Shown: positions 53,149 to 62,040 of the stretch, in pieces
Numbering within the stretch: the stretch's first letter is position 1
How the letters are laid out: each line of letters starts with the position of its first letter
DNA from: an uncultured Spartobacteria bacterium
Lineage (GTDB): Bacteria; Verrucomicrobiota; Verrucomicrobiia; Chthoniobacterales; Terrimicrobiaceae
Length of the DNA: 64,000 bases
Assembly (NCBI GenBank): GCA_937960895.1
Contig: CALCJD010000087.1
Span: forward strand, 1 to 64,000
Reading direction: 5' to 3'
Notes under the pieces: model-generated
Database searches by the model: none
Seen by the model: only the letters and a program-made list of their open reading frames with translations
What the model was told of the DNA's origin: nothing
Made by a program: the position numbers and the translations under genes

Positions 53149-54435
53149 ATGAACATCCTCTTTTTGATGGCGGATGAATTCCGCTTTGATGCCGCCGGGT
53201 TCGCGGGCAACCCGGTCGCCCGAACGCCCCATCTGGACCGTCTGGCCTCCGGGGCGCGGATTTTCGAAAACGCCCACACGCCTTCCCCGGTCTGCGTGCC
53301 GGCCCGTCAGTGCCTGGCCACGGGAAAATACGCCCATCAAATCGGCTGCGAGCGTTTCGGCGAGGACATCGCCCCCGGTTCGCAAACCTTCGCCCGGTGG
53401 TTCACCGAACACGGCTATTACACGGTGGCCTGCGGCAAACTGCACCATCGCGGTCCGGATCAGATGCAGGGATGGATGCACCGCATCGGCGCCGAAACCG
53501 CCGTGCGGTGGCCGGAACGGTATGCGGACCGCAGTCAGATCGGACGCCGCAAATGGGCCGGTGCCGCGGACCTGCACCAGGCGGGGGCGGGGGTGTCCCC
53601 CCTCGGCATTCACGATGACTACACCGTCCGCGGCGTTGCCGACTTTCTGCGCATGCAGCCGCTCTATGCGGTTCCGACGGACATTCCGCTTTTTCTGATG
53701 GTGAGTTTCCAGCAGCCGCATTTCCCGCTTCTCACCGAACCCGGGCTGCTCGCCCACTACCGGGAGCGGGTGCCGGTGTATTGGGACGAACCGCGGGCCG
53801 GTCATCCGTATCTCGACAAGGGCCGGTTGGGCCCGGAGGAAGGCGTCACCGAGGAGGACGTCCGCCGCGCCACCGCCGCCTATTACGGCATGGTGGAACA
53901 GACCGACCGCCGCATCGGCGAGGTACTGCGCGCCCTGGAGGAGGCCGGTCACAACCTCGACGAGTGGACGATCATTTTCACCTCCGACCACGGCGAGATG
54001 CTGGGCCAGCATGGCGTGTGGGAAAAACGGAAGTTTTACGACGCCAGCGTGAAGGTACCCCTTTTTGTGCGGGGTCCCGGTGTTCCCCCGGGGCGGTCCG
54101 ACACGCTTTGCAATCTGGTGGACCTTTTCCCCACCCTCACCGCCCTCGCCGGACTGCCCACGCCGGAGGATCTGCCGGGGGAAAACCTATTTGCCCCGAC
54201 GCGGCGCGAGGTCACCTTCAGCCAGTACCACGGACAGGAATTCATGGTTCGGGAAGGACGGTGGAAATACCTCCGGTTTCCCGGGGCCGACGAGGTGCTC
54301 TTCGACCTCGGGACCGATCCGGCGGAGCGGGTCAACCGGGCCCAGGATCCCGCCTGTGCCGAAACCCTCGCCGCGCTGCGGGGACGGATGGACGCCTTCC
54401 TGGCATCCCCGACTTGCGAAACCGTCCGCCGATGA
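53149..54435 (+). CDS. Formylglycine-dependent sulfatase
   Basis: A 428-residue sulfatase of the alkaline phosphatase superfamily. The catalytic Cys is C49 in PVCVPARQCLATGK, which fits the CxPxR motif converted to formylglycine by a maturase not found here. Metal ligands are D9 near the N-terminus and the FTSDHGEMLGQHG segment later. No signal peptide is visible, which is unusual for sulfatases of this kind. Its place beside GH92 and an esterase suggests it desulfates a glycan. The substrate is not known. Confidence 0.87.
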   Translation: MNILFLMADEFRFDAAGFAGNPVARTPHLDRLASGARIFENAHTPSPVCVPARQCLATGKYAHQIGCERFGEDIAPGSQTFARWFTEHGYYTVACGKLHHRGPDQMQGWMHRIGAETAVRWPERYADRSQIGRRKWAGAADLHQAGAGVSPLGIHDDYTVRGVADFLRMQPLYAVPTDIPLFLMVSFQQPHFPLLTEPGLLAHYRERVPVYWDEPRAGHPYLDKGRLGPEEGVTEEDVRRATAAYYGMVEQTDRRIGEVLRALEEAGHNLDEWTIIFTSDHGEMLGQHGVWEKRKFYDASVKVPLFVRGPGVPPGRSDTLCNLVDLFPTLTALAGLPTPEDLPGENLFAPTRREVTFSQYHGQEFMVREGRWKYLRFPGADEVLFDLGTDPAERVNRAQDPACAETLAALRGRMDAFLASPTCETVRR

Positions 54436-54460
54436 GCAATGTAGGGAATCGATGAGCAAG
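54431..54460 (+). repeat. Duplicated GATGAGCAA around the YqgE start
   Basis: The 9-bp sequence GATGAGCAA occurs at 54431-54439, overlapping the sulfatase stop, and again at 54451-54459, carrying the YqgE ATG. The first copy also reads ATGAGCAATGTAGG and stops after three codons, so it may be a decoy start. Confidence 0.6.
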
Positions 54461-55012
54461 TACGAACCGAGGGTGGGCAACCTGACCGGCTCCCTCCTCG
54501 TCGCCCACCCGAATCTGCTGGATCCCAATTTTCGCCGGACGATTCTGTTTCTGTCGCATCACAGCGCGGACGAGGGCGCCATCGGCCTCATCCTGAACCG
54601 GCCCCTGAGAAAAACCTTCGGCGAAGCCCTGAAGCAAAAGGGCCCTCCTCACCTGGAGGAGATCGGTTTGTATTACGGAGGACCGGTCAGTCTGGATCAC
54701 ATCACCATCGCCAGCCTGCAATGGCGCACCGATCCCGCCGAGGTGGCCTTTCAAAGTTTCATGGGCAACGTGGAAAACATCCAGATCCACGCCGAGTGGC
54801 GCACCGGACTCCGCGCCTTTGTCGGTTATGCCGGATGGAGCCAGGGCCAGCTCGAAAGTGAAATCGCCCAGAATGCCTGGCTGGTGCTCTCCCCGACCCG
54901 GGAGCTCATTGAGATGCGGGATCCCGACAATGCCTGGAAGGACGTCATGCGTCAGGCGGGTCCGCACCTGCGTCTCCTCGCCGAGGCGCCGGACGATCCG
55001 GAGCTGAACTGA
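54452..55012 (+). CDS. YqgE/AlgH family protein
   Basis: A 186-residue protein of the YqgE/AlgH (DUF179) family: GSLLVAHPNLLDPNFRRTILF, GAIGLILNRPL, YYGGPVSLDH and GYAGWSQGQLESEI. The function is not established. It is often encoded near yqgF or in stress regulons. The ATG at 54452 was chosen; the longer frame upstream overlaps the sulfatase in another frame. It starts 16 bp after the sulfatase stop and may be co-transcribed. Confidence 0.85.
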   Translation: MSKYEPRVGNLTGSLLVAHPNLLDPNFRRTILFLSHHSADEGAIGLILNRPLRKTFGEALKQKGPPHLEEIGLYYGGPVSLDHITIASLQWRTDPAEVAFQSFMGNVENIQIHAEWRTGLRAFVGYAGWSQGQLESEIAQNAWLVLSPTRELIEMRDPDNAWKDVMRQAGPHLRLLAEAPDDPELN

Positions 55013-55063
55013 GCCGCAGATTCTTCTTCACGCCGGCCCCGGACCCACTAAATTGGCCGCTTC

Positions 55064-55507
55064 ATGCAAACGACGCTCGTTCTTTTGAAACCCGATTGTA
55101 TTGCCGGCCGGAAGGTCGGTGAAGTCATCAAGCGCTTCGAAGAAGCCGGCTTTCAGATCCGCGGATGCAAGATGTTCCAGGCCAACAAGGAGCTTCTCAA
55201 GGAACATTACGCCCACATCGCCGACAAGCCCTTCTTCCCGGAAGTCGAAGCCTTCATGCAGTCGACCCCGATCATCGCCCTGGCCCTGGCCGGCGAAAAC
55301 GCGGTCGAAAAGGTGCGCGCCATCATTGGACCCACGGATTCCAAGAAGGCCGAAAAAGGCACCGTGCGCGGCGATTTCGGGGTGGACGTGATGGTCAACA
55401 TCGTGCACGCCTCCGACTCTCCGGAGAACGCCGAGATTGAGCTCAAGCGCTTCTTCCAGCCCGGCGAGTTGTTCGCCTACGAGATGCGCTACGTCACCTC
55501 GGCGTAG
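55064..55507 (+). CDS. ndk: Nucleoside diphosphate kinase
   Basis: A 147-residue Ndk that transfers the gamma-phosphate between nucleotides through a phosphohistidine. The active-site H115 lies in NIVHASDSP, and the KPD motif of TLVLLKPDCI is present. Length and sequence are normal for the family. It lies 51 bp after the YqgE gene and 16 bp before the lactonase-fold gene. Confidence 0.95.
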   Translation: MQTTLVLLKPDCIAGRKVGEVIKRFEEAGFQIRGCKMFQANKELLKEHYAHIADKPFFPEVEAFMQSTPIIALALAGENAVEKVRAIIGPTDSKKAEKGTVRGDFGVDVMVNIVHASDSPENAEIELKRFFQPGELFAYEMRYVTSA

Positions 55508-55523
55508 TCCGTTCCCCCCCGGA

Positions 55524-56630
55524 ATGAAGTGGCTCACCGCCATTTTTCTTCTCGTTTCCGTCATGAGCGCCTCCTGTGAATCCCTTCGGTTTTACATCGG
55601 AACCTACACCGGCAACACCGGCAGCCGCGGCATTTATTCGGGGCTGCTGGACGCCGACACGGGGGCGCTCCACGGAATCGACCTGGCGGCGGAAGCCGTC
55701 AATCCCTCCTTCCTGGCCGTGGCGCCGGACGGCCGCACCCTCTACGCCGCCGTCGAGGCCGCGAGCGGCGCGGTCGGCGCCTTCCGGGTCGGGGAAAACG
55801 GCCGGCTCACCGCGCTGAACACCGTCCCGTCCGGCGGCGCGGGGGCCTGTCACGTCTCCGTGGACCGCGCCGGCCGCCACGTTTTTGTCGCAAATTACGG
55901 GGGCGGAAACGTCAGCGCCCTGGCCGTGGAGCCCGACGGATCCCTCGGCAAACACTCGGATTTTGTCCAATTCAGCGGTTCCGGCCCGCACCCCACCCGA
56001 CAGAAACAATCCTACGCGCACGCCATCGCCAGCGATGCCGGGGATGAATTTGTCTACGTCTGCGACCTGGGGTCGGACAAGGTGTGGAGTTTCCGGTTCG
56101 ACAAGCAGTCCGGAAGCCTCACCGCCACCACGCCGCAAGGTTTCGGTGCGGTCCCCCCCGGCAGCGGACCCCGCCATCTGGCGTTTCATCCCAACGGACG
56201 CTTCGTCTACGCCAACAACGAAATGGGCCTGAGCGTCACCGCCTTTGCCCGCGAGCCCGCCACGGGGGAACTCACCGCATTGGGAACGGTGCCGACTTCG
56301 GAAAAGCCCACCGGCCCGTTGGACGGAGTGACCACCGCGGAAATCCTCTGCCATCCCAACGGACGGTGGCTCTATGTCTCGAGCCGCGGTGACGACCTCA
56401 TTGCCGTGTATGCCATCGCGGAGGACGGCACCCTCCGCCTGATCGAAAACATTCCTGCGGGAGTGCAGATTCCGCGGGGCATGGCCCTGGATCCCACCGG
56501 ACGCTGGATCGTGGTGGCCGGACAGAAGGACAACCGTGTCACCTCGCTGAAAATCGACGCGGAGACCGGCCGGTTGACCCCCAGCGGGCATGAGGCCGTG
56601 GTCCCGGCGCCGGTGTGTGTGGTTTTCTGA
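55524..56630 (+). CDS. Lactonase-family beta-propeller protein (6-phosphogluconolactonase-like)
   Basis: A 368-residue seven-bladed beta-propeller of the YbhE/lactonase (PF10282) family. Signatures are FYIGTYTGN, VANYGGGNVSAL, SYAHAIASDAGDE, GSGPRHLAFHPNGRFVYANNE and HPNGRWLYVSSR. An N-terminal hydrophobic stretch (1-20, then SASCE) suggests a lipoprotein or signal peptide, so a cytosolic pentose-phosphate role is doubtful. It may act on a sugar lactone in the periplasm. It follows ndk by 16 bp. Confidence 0.85.
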   Translation: MKWLTAIFLLVSVMSASCESLRFYIGTYTGNTGSRGIYSGLLDADTGALHGIDLAAEAVNPSFLAVAPDGRTLYAAVEAASGAVGAFRVGENGRLTALNTVPSGGAGACHVSVDRAGRHVFVANYGGGNVSALAVEPDGSLGKHSDFVQFSGSGPHPTRQKQSYAHAIASDAGDEFVYVCDLGSDKVWSFRFDKQSGSLTATTPQGFGAVPPGSGPRHLAFHPNGRFVYANNEMGLSVTAFAREPATGELTALGTVPTSEKPTGPLDGVTTAEILCHPNGRWLYVSSRGDDLIAVYAIAEDGTLRLIENIPAGVQIPRGMALDPTGRWIVVAGQKDNRVTSLKIDAETGRLTPSGHEAVVPAPVCVVF

Positions 56631-56654
56631 CCCGGCGCCGCGCGCGGCCATCGC

Positions 56655-57266
56655 TCAGAGACTCCGGCGATAATCCAGGATGGCGCGGGCGATCTGCGCC
56701 GCCACGCGGTCGCGATACACGGCGCTGCCGGCGCGCCGGGCATCCCCGGGATTGGTGAGAAAGCCGCATTCAACCAGCACCGCCGGATTCCGGTTTTTGC
56801 GCAGCACGTAGAACCCGCGCATTTTGACCCCCCGGTCGGTTGCGGGGGAAACTTTCATCAGATTGCGCTGGATGCGCCACGCCAGCGGCAGGCCGCTCCT
56901 GTTGGCGAAAGTTTCGATGCCGTCCGCACCCCGGCGCGGCGCCGAATTGTAATGAATGCTCACGAAAATCGCACGGCGCTGGCGATTGGAAACGGCCACC
57001 CGGTCCGGCAGCGGGACAAAGACATCGCTGGACCGGGTCATGACGACCCGCAGGCCGGCCTGCTGAAGATAGTTTTTCAACCGCCGCGCGGTGTCCAGGG
57101 CCACTCCTTTTTCCGGAATGATGTTGGAGGGAATGCCGCCGCGATCGTGTCCGCCATGTCCCGCATCCACCACCACCGTGGTGAACGGCGCCGCCCAGAC
57201 GGAAACCGGCACGAGCAGAAGTGCGGCGCAACGGATCAGGATGCGGGAAAGGCAAAATTTCGGCAT
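56655..57266 (-). CDS. N-acetylmuramoyl-L-alanine amidase (Amidase_3)
   Basis: A 203-residue exported zinc amidase that cleaves peptide from the glycan strand. It has a signal peptide (about 1-24, VSVWA). Zinc ligands and catalytic residues are complete: DAGHGGHDRG (His), IIPEKGVALD (Glu), SIHYNSA (His) and VECGFLTN (Glu). The protein is short and lacks AMIN or LysM domains. It follows the second efflux operon on the minus strand, with a 76-bp gap. Confidence 0.9.
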   Translation of the reverse strand: MPKFCLSRILIRCAALLLVPVSVWAAPFTTVVVDAGHGGHDRGGIPSNIIPEKGVALDTARRLKNYLQQAGLRVVMTRSSDVFVPLPDRVAVSNRQRRAIFVSIHYNSAPRRGADGIETFANRSGLPLAWRIQRNLMKVSPATDRGVKMRGFYVLRKNRNPAVLVECGFLTNPGDARRAGSAVYRDRVAAQIARAILDYRRSL

Positions 57267-57342
57267 GGGAACAGGCTGCTTTTTCGAGCCTGCACAAGAA
57301 ACGGCCCCGAGGCCAGTTTGTTCGGGTTCCCCGACCCGACGA

Positions 57343-57783
57343 TCAGTGCGCGTGATCGCAGGTGCAGGCGTATTCGGCCAGCCTGCAGCCGGGACACTCG
57401 GCGAGATTGAGATGAAACTTTTCCACCACGGCCCTGGCACCGGGCGCCGTCCTGATCTGCACGACCACGGGGAGGTCGTTTCCTTCGGGAAGGGCCCGGT
57501 CGGAAATGAGCGTGTTGCCGGCGGGGACGAAGGTCAGTTTGACGGGGGCCGAGCGGTCGCCGGTGATGACGGACACAACCTGGTCCGCGGGGACGATCAC
57601 GTTGCCGTCGGCTCCGAGGAAGGTGATCCGGACCTTGCGGTCCCCGGTGACAAAAAACTCGGCGTTCGGCTGCACCTTTGTCAGCAGCCGTCCCCCATTG
57701 GGGCCGGCCTTTTTGTCCGAGGCATGGAGGGTGAACGCCGTTGTCAGAACGGCCGCGAGGAGGATGAACAGGTGGTTTTTCAT
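57343..57783 (-). CDS. Small Cys/His-rich exported protein of the second efflux operon
   Basis: A 146-residue protein with a signal peptide (MKNHLFILLAAVLTTAFTLHA). A beta-rich middle part is followed by a C-terminal metal-binding motif, ECPGCRLAEYACTCDHAH. It follows the RND pump gene: an ATG at 57801 overlaps the pump stop (ATGA), but the start at 57783 gives the proper signal peptide. It is likely a periplasmic metal-binding partner of the pump. Confidence 0.7.
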   Translation of the reverse strand: MKNHLFILLAAVLTTAFTLHASDKKAGPNGGRLLTKVQPNAEFFVTGDRKVRITFLGADGNVIVPADQVVSVITGDRSAPVKLTFVPAGNTLISDRALPEGNDLPVVVQIRTAPGARAVVEKFHLNLAECPGCRLAEYACTCDHAH

Positions 57784-57797
57784 CGATAATTGGGAAA

Positions 57798-60700
57798 TCA
57801 TTGGGCGGCCGCAGCCTGACGGGCCAGCGCCCGGCGGGCCGCCTTTCCGGCGAAGTGGAAAAAGACGAGGGGGGTGATGAGAAAATCGAGAAGCGTCGAG
57901 GAAACCAATCCGCCCACGATGACCACGGCCACGGGGTGGAGGATTTCCCGTCCGGGCAGGTCGCCCGCCAGCACAAACGGCAGCAGGGCGATGCCCGCCG
58001 CCAGGGCCGTCATGAGCACCGGGACCATGCGTTCCAGCGTGCCGCGTTCGACCATGCGGCGGCTGAAGGTTTCGCCCTCGTGTTTCATGAGGTGCAGGTA
58101 GTGGGAAATCATCATGATCCCGTTGCGCGCCGCAATGCCGCCCACGGCGATGAATCCCACCAGGGTGGCGATGCTGATGTTGTCGACGAGCAGCCGGGTC
58201 AGAACCAAACCGCCCAAAAGCGCCAGGGGAATGTTGAGCAAAACCTGCAGGGCCAGCGAAAGACTTCGGAAATAGCCCTGCAGCAGAAGAACAATCACCA
58301 CAAGGACCACGGCGCCCAGAACAAGAATCCGGCGCGACGCCTCGTTGCGGGCCTGGAACTCGCCTTCGTAGGTCACGAAATACCCCTCGGGCAGCTTCAC
58401 CTCCCGGCTCACGCGTTCGGCCAGTTCGCTCACGAGCCGTCCCGCATCGCGCACCGCGGGCCGGATGGCTACCGTGAAACGCCGCTCTCCGTTCTCGCGC
58501 AGGATCCCGTTCGGCCCGCGGGCTTCGCGGACATCCGCCACCGCGGAAAGCGGCACCCGCCGCCCCTCCCCCACTTCGACGGGAAGACCGGCGATGCGGT
58601 CGGGCGAGTCCCGCCAGGACAGGGGCAGACGCATCACCAGATGGACCGAACGCTCGCCGTCCCGCAGTTCACCGATCCGCCGGCCTCCCAGAAGCGCGCT
58701 GAGCTGATCGTTCAACGCCCCCGGCGTCACCCCGTAGGCGGCGGCACGGTCACGGTCCGGCTCGATGCGCAGTTGCGGAATGGTCGCCTGTTGATCAAGC
58801 CGGGCATCCTCAAAACCGGGGAGGGTTTTGGCGATGTCCCGGATTTGCGTTCCGATGCGCCGCAGCACCTCGAGGTCCGGACCGAAGACCTTGACGGCCA
58901 CCGGTGCGGAAACGCCGCTGAGCATGTGTCCGATGCGATCCGCCAGAGGTCCGCTGACGGCGGCAAAGACGCCGGGCATCGATTGGACCCGGCTTTTCAG
59001 ATCGGCGAGAATTTCCTTCCGGCTGCGGCCGGACACCCCCTCGCGAAAATCCACGTCGAATTCGGCGGTTGACACCGGCACGACATGATCGCCCCGTTCG
59101 GCCCGCCCCACCCGGCGGCCCACCTTGGCCACTTCCGGCACGGAAAGGATCTGTTCCTCGATGACGTCGCAGATCCGGTTCATTTCCTCCAGGGACGTGC
59201 CCGGCGACGAGGTCACGGCGACAAGCGCGGTTTGTTCCCTGAACGCCGGCAGAAAATCCTTGCCCATTTTCACGTAGAGCGAAAACGCGCCCAGCAGGAC
59301 GACAACCAGAACCGCCAGGACGGGAATCGGATGGTCGAGTCCGATGCGCAGGGCGGTGTGTTTCAGGAGCGTTTTCAAATGGCGCACCAGCCAGCCGTCA
59401 CCGTGATTCTTCCCGGGACGCGGCTGAAGCAGGAAGGAACACAGCACCGGAATGAGGGTCAGCGAAACGAGGAAGGACGCCGTCATGCTCACAATCGTCG
59501 CCACGGCAATGGGCGCAAAAAGCCGCCCCTCCAACCCCGTCAAACCCAGCAACGGCACGAAGACCAGAACGATCAGCACGGTGGCGTAAAAGATCGAACT
59601 GCGCACCTCCGACGAGGCGGCGGCAATGACCTCGATCCCCGGCCGCGGAGACGGCAGCGCCGCGTTTTCCCGGAGCCGGCGGAAGACGTTTTCCACATCG
59701 ACGATGGCATCGTCCACCACCATGCCGATGGCCACGGCAAGGCCTCCGAGGGTCATGGAATTGACCGTGATCCCGAAGAACCGGAAGGTCAGCATCGTGA
59801 TGGCGAAGCTCATGGGAATGGCCAGGAGAGTGATGAAGGTGGTGCGCAGGTTCAGCAGAAACAGAAACAGCACCACGGTCACCATCACCGCCGCTTCGAC
59901 AATGGCGCGGCACAGATTGCCGATGGCCTGATTGATGAAGGTTTCCTGCTGAAAAAGGACCACCGTCTGAACGCCCTCCGGCAGGGCGGGCTGAAGTTCC
60001 CGCAGGGCGGACTTGACCTCGGCGGTCAGTCTGCGGGTGTCGAAGCCGGGCGACTTGGTCACCGACATGATGACGCCGGGGGTGGAAGTTTTTTCGGGAG
60101 CCAGGCTCACGCTTGCGTCGCCGCGCATGGGCTCGAGCCCCCAGGTCACCGCGGCCACGTCCGCGATGGTAATCGGCCGGTCCCCCGCCTTCCGGATCAC
60201 CGTGCGCCCAATGGCCTCGAGGTCCGTGGTCATGGCCAGATTGCGAATCATGATCTCCCTCGGACCCGTTTCGAGAAACCCGCCGGTGGTCGTGCCGGCC
60301 GCGGCGGCGGCGGCATTTTCCAGTTCCGAGAATCCGATCCCATAAGCCTGCATCCGGTGCGGATCCGGCTGAATTTCCACCTGCTTGATCCCCCCGCCCA
60401 TGTTGAGGACCTCGGCAACCCCGGGAAGGCTTTGCAGCCGGCGTTTCACCGTCCAGTCGGCGATGGTCCGCACCTCACTCGGCGTCAGATAACCCGGCTG
60501 TCCGGGCGGGATGGTGCAGCGCACGCCCACGAGAAGAATTTCCCCCATCAGCGAAGCCACCGGAGTCAGCACCGGCCGGACCCCCTCGGGCATCCGCTCG
60601 CGTGCGGACTGCAGCCGTTCCTGCACGAGGAGGCGATTCCGGTGGATGTCGGAGCCCCAGTTGAACTCCGCGTAGATGAGCGACAGGGCGACGTCGGAAT

Positions 60701-60953
60701 TGGAACGCAGCCGGGTGAGTCCCGGTGTGCCAAGCAGGGCGCTTTCCAGCGGTTGGGTCACGCGGCTTTCCACCTCCTCCGGGGCGAGGCCGGGAGCCTC
60801 GGTCAGAATGACCACGGTGGGTTTGGTCAGATCGGGCAGCACCTCCACGGGCAGTTGCCGACCCGTAAACAGGCCGAGCAGGGTCACCGCCACGGAAAGG
60901 CCGAGCACCAGTCCGCGATGCGCCAGAGACCAGCGGATGAGCCTATTCAGCAT
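57798..60953 (-). CDS. Heavy-metal efflux RND pump (CzcA/CusA-type)
   Basis: A 1051-residue RND inner-membrane pump. The N-terminal LNRLIRWSLAHRG and the central AIGMVVDDAIVDVENVFRRL and VGFIAVGGIAARNGIMMI segments match the HME-RND group. The proton-relay Asp/Glu of the fourth helix is retained (GMVVDDAIVDVEN). Its substrate differs from the 33-kb pump, as the two are quite diverged; Zn/Co/Cd or Cu/Ag are possible. It overlaps the adaptor gene by 11 bp. Confidence 0.9.
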   Translation of the reverse strand: MLNRLIRWSLAHRGLVLGLSVAVTLLGLFTGRQLPVEVLPDLTKPTVVILTEAPGLAPEEVESRVTQPLESALLGTPGLTRLRSNSDVALSLIYAEFNWGSDIHRNRLLVQERLQSARERMPEGVRPVLTPVASLMGEILLVGVRCTIPPGQPGYLTPSEVRTIADWTVKRRLQSLPGVAEVLNMGGGIKQVEIQPDPHRMQAYGIGFSELENAAAAAAGTTTGGFLETGPREIMIRNLAMTTDLEAIGRTVIRKAGDRPITIADVAAVTWGLEPMRGDASVSLAPEKTSTPGVIMSVTKSPGFDTRRLTAEVKSALRELQPALPEGVQTVVLFQQETFINQAIGNLCRAIVEAAVMVTVVLFLFLLNLRTTFITLLAIPMSFAITMLTFRFFGITVNSMTLGGLAVAIGMVVDDAIVDVENVFRRLRENAALPSPRPGIEVIAAASSEVRSSIFYATVLIVLVFVPLLGLTGLEGRLFAPIAVATIVSMTASFLVSLTLIPVLCSFLLQPRPGKNHGDGWLVRHLKTLLKHTALRIGLDHPIPVLAVLVVVLLGAFSLYVKMGKDFLPAFREQTALVAVTSSPGTSLEEMNRICDVIEEQILSVPEVAKVGRRVGRAERGDHVVPVSTAEFDVDFREGVSGRSRKEILADLKSRVQSMPGVFAAVSGPLADRIGHMLSGVSAPVAVKVFGPDLEVLRRIGTQIRDIAKTLPGFEDARLDQQATIPQLRIEPDRDRAAAYGVTPGALNDQLSALLGGRRIGELRDGERSVHLVMRLPLSWRDSPDRIAGLPVEVGEGRRVPLSAVADVREARGPNGILRENGERRFTVAIRPAVRDAGRLVSELAERVSREVKLPEGYFVTYEGEFQARNEASRRILVLGAVVLVVIVLLLQGYFRSLSLALQVLLNIPLALLGGLVLTRLLVDNISIATLVGFIAVGGIAARNGIMMISHYLHLMKHEGETFSRRMVERGTLERMVPVLMTALAAGIALLPFVLAGDLPGREILHPVAVVIVGGLVSSTLLDFLITPLVFFHFAGKAARRALARQAAAAQ

Positions 60954-62040
60954 GCGACCCTCCGCGTTTCCAGAGGCTCACCGCGACGAGCGCCACAAAC
61001 AGCACGCCGGAGGTGATCATCCAAAAGAGGGGCGGATTTTCCTCCGCCGCCCCGCCCGGGTGGGCGTGGGAGGGCGTTTCGGTTCCGGTCAATTCCGATC
61101 CATCCTCCGCATGTTCGTGTCCGTGCGCGGCGTCCAGCGCCTCCTTGAGCGAAAGCGATCCCCCGCCGGCAAACGCGAGCGAATAGGCCCCCTGGGTGAC
61201 CACCTCGTCGGCGGGGAACAATCCGCTGAGAATCTCCACGCTGTGGTCGTTGCGGCGTCCCACGACCACGGGGGTTTTCACAAAGGCGTTGGGCAGTTCG
61301 AAATCCCGGACATACACAAACCGGCCGGAGGCATCCCCCTGCAGGGCGGACCGGGGAATCGTGAGGACGCTTCCGCTTCGTTCCACCACGATGGAAAACT
61401 CCGCGCGCATTCCCGGACGCAGAAGCCGGTCGGGATTTTCCAGTTGGAAGGCGGCCTCGACGGTTCCGTTTTCCGTGTCGGCCAGCACGCCGAGGTGTTC
61501 AAGCGCCGCCTCGAATGTACGGTCCTGGGCCGCGGGCACGCGGATGCGCGCCTTCTGACCCAGGCGCAGTTTTCCCGCCAGATGCTCGGGCACCCGGGCC
61601 ACGGCATAAACACGGGACAGGTCGACGATTTCCGCGAGAATTTTTTCCGGCTCGACCGGTTCGCCGGGCACGACATGCACGGCGCTGACGATGCCCGACA
61701 GCGGCGCGGGGAGCCGGATGGTGGGCGGCGGATCCCCGGGCTGGCGGCTTTCCACCGTCATGGCCACCTCGCCTTTTTTGATCGGGTGATCCACCCGCAC
61801 CAACACCTCGGCGGCCCGGCCGGGGATGCGGCTGCTCACCACGGCGCGATGTCCGGGAAACACCTCGATGCGCCCGAGGGCGAAGACGGTTTCCTCAAAC
61901 TCCGTCTCCTCCACGACCTGCGTTTCGATGCGCAGATTTTTGACCCCGGTTTCGTCCAACACCACCGTGTTGGCCTGGCGGGAGGATTCGGCGGTCCAGC
62001 CCAGCGCGGGCATCAGGCAAAGCAGAAGGATTTTTTTCAT
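60943..62040 (-). CDS. RND efflux periplasmic adaptor subunit
   Basis: A 365-residue membrane-fusion protein with a signal peptide (1-17). The barrel-sandwich hybrid (RLPAPLSGIVSAVHVVPGEPV) and beta-barrel (RLRPGMRAEF-like region) are present. The C-terminal part contains a His cluster (AAHGHEHAEDG, PSHAHPGG) and ends in a transmembrane helix followed by KRGGSHAE. The His clusters and C-terminal helix are not typical of CusB and suggest metal binding at the membrane. The ATG overlaps the channel stop (ATGA). Confidence 0.87.
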   Translation of the reverse strand: MKKILLLCLMPALGWTAESSRQANTVVLDETGVKNLRIETQVVEETEFEETVFALGRIEVFPGHRAVVSSRIPGRAAEVLVRVDHPIKKGEVAMTVESRQPGDPPPTIRLPAPLSGIVSAVHVVPGEPVEPEKILAEIVDLSRVYAVARVPEHLAGKLRLGQKARIRVPAAQDRTFEAALEHLGVLADTENGTVEAAFQLENPDRLLRPGMRAEFSIVVERSGSVLTIPRSALQGDASGRFVYVRDFELPNAFVKTPVVVGRRNDHSVEILSGLFPADEVVTQGAYSLAFAGGGSLSLKEALDAAHGHEHAEDGSELTGTETPSHAHPGGAAEENPPLFWMITSGVLFVALVAVSLWKRGGSHAE

